Shown here: piece by piece, positions 61,855 to 64,000 of the stretch
Layout of the letters: each line of letters begins with the position of its first letter
Position numbering within the stretch: position 1 is the first letter of the stretch
Assembly: GCA_964437465.1 (NCBI GenBank)
Contig: CAYTGI010000004.1
Span: forward strand, 1 to 64,000
Length of the DNA stretch: 64,000 nucleotides
Source: JAGQLF01 sp964437465
Lineage (GTDB): Bacteria > Patescibacteriota > Dojkabacteria > J137
Direction: 5' to 3'
Made by a program: the position numbers and the translations under genes
The notes under the pieces: model-generated
Told to the model about the DNA's origin: nothing
The model's database searches: none
What the model saw: the letters and a program-made list of their open reading frames with translations, nothing else

Positions 61855-64000
61855 ATGACAAAAACTGTAAAGCTTTCGAGTAAAAGAAAAAATACAAAGT
61901 CAAGAATGTCTATAGCTAAAGATAATAGAAGTAAACTAGCTTCTAAATCAAGAAAGGCTTTGAAATCTAAAAAAACACAAGATGTAACAAGAAAAATAGC
62001 AAAAGTAGTTTTGATATTCATTGCAGTAATACTTATTGGAATGCTTGGAGGAACAATTTATGCTTTTAGCTGGCTTCAAGGATTAAACGATAATCTACCA
62101 ACAGTTGACGAGGTTTTTCCTGAACCACCTATCTCAAGTGTAATTTATGATCGAACCGGTACACAATTATATAGAGTTATTGGAGATGTAAACAGTGATC
62201 CGGTTGATATTAACCAAATTCCAGAAAGAGTTAAGTGGCCTTTTTTAGCTGCTGAAGATGAAGACTTTTATAATCATGATGGTTTTGATACTGCCGGTAT
62301 TCTCAGATGCGCGGTAAATATAGCTAGATCAGGAGGATCTGATATCTGTGGGGGAAGTACAATTACTCAACAGTTAATAAAAATAACAGCATTAAATAAT
62401 GTTGAAAGTCGTGTTGAAAGAAAAATCCAGGAATTGTTTATGTCTACAAAAGTTGAACAGGCAAATAATAAAGATGAGATCTTACAGATGTACCTGACCG
62501 TTACATCTTATGGATCAAATATTGTAGGAATTCAAACTGCTTCAAAATTTTATTTTGGAAAAGATCCCGCTGATTTAACTTTAGCAGAAGCATCAATACT
62601 TTCTTCTATAATTCAAAATCCATCTTACTTATCTCCAACACAACCATTTGATGGAGATACAGAATCCTCAAGAGCAAGAGTTAAACAAAGACAACTATAT
62701 GTTCTTGGACAGCTTAAAGAAAATATGGATTCCATAAATGAACAGATCTTAACTAATGCAAGAAGAATGGCTCAAGAGCAAGGTAAAGAATTTAATCCAG
62801 AAGAAGTAGAATTATTTACTGAAGAGATGATCGCTGCTGCAGAAGTAGAAGAATTGGAGTATCGACCTCCACTTGCTACAGACATAAAGGCAGGTCACTT
62901 TGTTAACTTTGTTTTAAAAGAATTACAGTCTAAGAATTATAAAAATGGTGAAGAACCTTTCACTGAAGAAGAGTTACATACAGGTGGCTATAGAGTCTAC
63001 ACAACTCTAGATTATGAACTACAACTACTAGCTGAAGAATATGCAAACCGAGCTGGAAATCAATATGATTACTGGAATATTCATAATGCAGCTGTGACTA
63101 CAATAACTCCAAAAAATGGAGAGATAATAACAATGGCAGGTTCTAAAGAATTTTTTGGTGAAAGCGAAGGCTGTGATGAGAATGGAGCTAACTGTTGGTA
63201 TAATCCAGAGGTAAATGTTCTTGCTACACTACAATCTCCTGGATCTACAAACAAAGTATTAGCATACTATCTAGCTTACGAATTAGGGATAAGTTACCCA
63301 GGTGATTTACTTCCTGATATACCTATTTCGTTTGGAGGATACAACCCAAAGAATTGGGATAGTGGATATAGAGGTGTTGAAAATACGGCAAGAGAAATGC
63401 TTAGACAGTCTAGAAACTTACCAGCACTAGTTCTTGCTGAGGCTATTGGTATTAATAGATATATAGAAACCTCAAGAGAGTTTGGATACTCTACTTATGC
63501 TGATGCTTCGCAGTTTGGGCACTCAGTTGTTCTTGGAGGAGCTACAGTATATCCATATGAACATGCTGCAGCATTTGGAGTTTTTGCAAATCAAGGAGAT
63601 TATCTTGCTCCTGAATCAATACTAAGAATTGAAGATAGTCAAGGTAACGTTGTTTATGAAGCTAATCCCAATCCAAAAAGAGTCGGAAGTCCTCAAGCTT
63701 CGTATTTAATAAATCAAACTTTATATAACCTTGAAGGAATCTCATGGGATGGAAGAGACATTGCTGCTAAAACTGGAACCTCTGAGCAGAATATAGATTC
63801 AACAATGGTGATGTGGTCTCCTGACTTTGTAACGCTTGGATGGGTAGGTAATAATAATAATGATCCAACAGATCCATTCAATGGTTTTGCAAGTATTGTT
63901 GTAAAACCTTGGCTATTAGAGTATATGCAAGCTATTGGAGATGCTCCGTACTTTTCTAACAGAACTCCATTTGAGAGACCAGGGTTTGTATATAGAGGTG
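61855..64000 (+). CDS. Class A penicillin-binding protein (partial at the right edge)
   Basis: At least 715 residues. A basic head, one membrane helix (about 60-82), then a GT51 glycosyltransferase (AAEDEDFYNHDGFD, GGSTITQQLIK, YLTVTSYGSNIVGIQ) and a transpeptidase domain with SxxK as SPGSTNKV, SxN in RQSRNLPALV and KTG in AAKTGTSE. It polymerises and cross-links peptidoglycan; with UppP it shows a real cell wall. Long inserts separate the domains. The gene continues beyond 64000. Confidence 0.95.
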   Translation, partial: MTKTVKLSSKRKNTKSRMSIAKDNRSKLASKSRKALKSKKTQDVTRKIAKVVLIFIAVILIGMLGGTIYAFSWLQGLNDNLPTVDEVFPEPPISSVIYDRTGTQLYRVIGDVNSDPVDINQIPERVKWPFLAAEDEDFYNHDGFDTAGILRCAVNIARSGGSDICGGSTITQQLIKITALNNVESRVERKIQELFMSTKVEQANNKDEILQMYLTVTSYGSNIVGIQTASKFYFGKDPADLTLAEASILSSIIQNPSYLSPTQPFDGDTESSRARVKQRQLYVLGQLKENMDSINEQILTNARRMAQEQGKEFNPEEVELFTEEMIAAAEVEELEYRPPLATDIKAGHFVNFVLKELQSKNYKNGEEPFTEEELHTGGYRVYTTLDYELQLLAEEYANRAGNQYDYWNIHNAAVTTITPKNGEIITMAGSKEFFGESEGCDENGANCWYNPEVNVLATLQSPGSTNKVLAYYLAYELGISYPGDLLPDIPISFGGYNPKNWDSGYRGVENTAREMLRQSRNLPALVLAEAIGINRYIETSREFGYSTYADASQFGHSVVLGGATVYPYEHAAAFGVFANQGDYLAPESILRIEDSQGNVVYEANPNPKRVGSPQASYLINQTLYNLEGISWDGRDIAAKTGTSEQNIDSTMVMWSPDFVTLGWVGNNNNDPTDPFNGFASIVVKPWLLEYMQAIGDAPYFSNRTPFERPGFVYRG

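Noticed and set aside
1..64000. Alternative genetic code with TGA as Gly (Gracilibacteria type) or TAA/TAG as Gln throughout
   Set aside because: TGA ends dnaB and several pilus genes, and TAA/TAG end most core genes with neighbours starting at once; only partial suppression remains possible.
1..64000. CRISPR array, rRNA, tmRNA, RNase P or SRP RNA
   Set aside because: No regular direct-repeat/spacer pattern and none of the conserved core sequences were seen on either strand.
1..64000. Transposon or insertion sequence
   Set aside because: No transposase, integrase or terminal inverted repeats found; the prfA-tail duplication lacks any mobility gene.

Overview
The window is A+T-rich and gene-dense. 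It uses the standard bacterial stop codons: TAA, TAG and TGA all end core genes, for example dnaB ends in TGA. The genes suggest a small-genome monoderm bacterium of the Candidate Phyla Radiation (Patescibacteria). They include a secretin-less type IV pilus locus, a very large repeat-rich surface protein, LytR_C-type and PLDc_N-like membrane proteins, HTH-NUDIX fusions, and information-processing genes that have lost zinc-binding cysteines. The exact phylum is not fixed by what can be seen. Two runs of ten N (40954-40963 and 54634-54643) show that this is a scaffolded, probably metagenomic, assembly.

Layout. 1-6.6 kb: topoisomerase I tail, an HExxH protein, an ABC exporter, then rpsB-tsf-frr-rseP (no pyrH between tsf and frr). 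6.6-12.7 kb: rpsU, dnaX-ybaB-recR, rpsF-ssb-rpsR, an S41 protease, a GreA-N-like protein and a NUDIX protein. 12.7-18.3 kb: a VapBC-like toxin-antitoxin pair, a decayed secreted-protein gene flanked by a duplicated prfA tail, prfA, rpmE, a degenerate MBL-fold protein, dnaB and tRNA-Leu. 18.3-26.7 kb: one gene of about 2,790 codons for a membrane-anchored surface protein with 12 fibronectin-III-like repeats. 26.8-32.8 kb: PLDc_N-like and LCP/LytR_C-like membrane proteins, yebC, ruvC, ruvA, ruvB and a polytopic protein. 32.8-34.7 kb: a GNAT pseudogene, 750 bp without a convincing gene, and an HTH-NUDIX gene. 34.7-40.8 kb (minus): holB-like, a membrane protein, gyrB, gyrA and a small protein. 40.8-53.1 kb (plus): type IV pilus locus pilB-pilT-pilC-pilins-pilD-pilin-pseudopilins-pilX-like-pilM-pilN-pilO. 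53.1-58.8 kb (minus): recG-uppP-trmH-rsmD-rpmF-nusB-rnc-rpsP, headed by a 41-residue membrane protein. 58.8-61.8 kb: an accessory stretch around tRNA-Ser (DUF1801, HExxH, UDG-like, AraC-like, VOC), three of whose genes carry in-frame stops. 61.9-64 kb: a class A penicillin-binding protein running off the right edge.

The most unusual signals are these. (1) Five genes carry an in-frame TAA or TAG with clearly homologous sequence on both sides; one is the normally essential frr, and in frr and the AraC-like gene the stop falls at a family glutamine. (2) Zinc-binding cysteines are absent from TopA, DnaX, bL31, bL32, PilB and PilD but kept in RecR. (3) Many genes have an extended -10 promoter (TGnTATAAT), and at least eight genes have their start codon 5-7 nt after the -10, as expected of leaderless mRNAs. 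(4) The prfA 3' end is duplicated around an inserted gene. (5) Five GTAC motifs stand at 8-9 bp intervals upstream of ruvA. (6) Two families of short A/T-rich repeats recur between genes.

Functionally the window combines replication and repair (gyrase, dnaB, dnaX, holB-like, ssb, recR, ruvABC, recG), translation (rpsB, tsf, frr, prfA and small ribosomal proteins), envelope work (uppP, PBP, LCP-like, S41, RseP) and a surface programme for attachment and twitching (pili and the giant adhesin-like protein).
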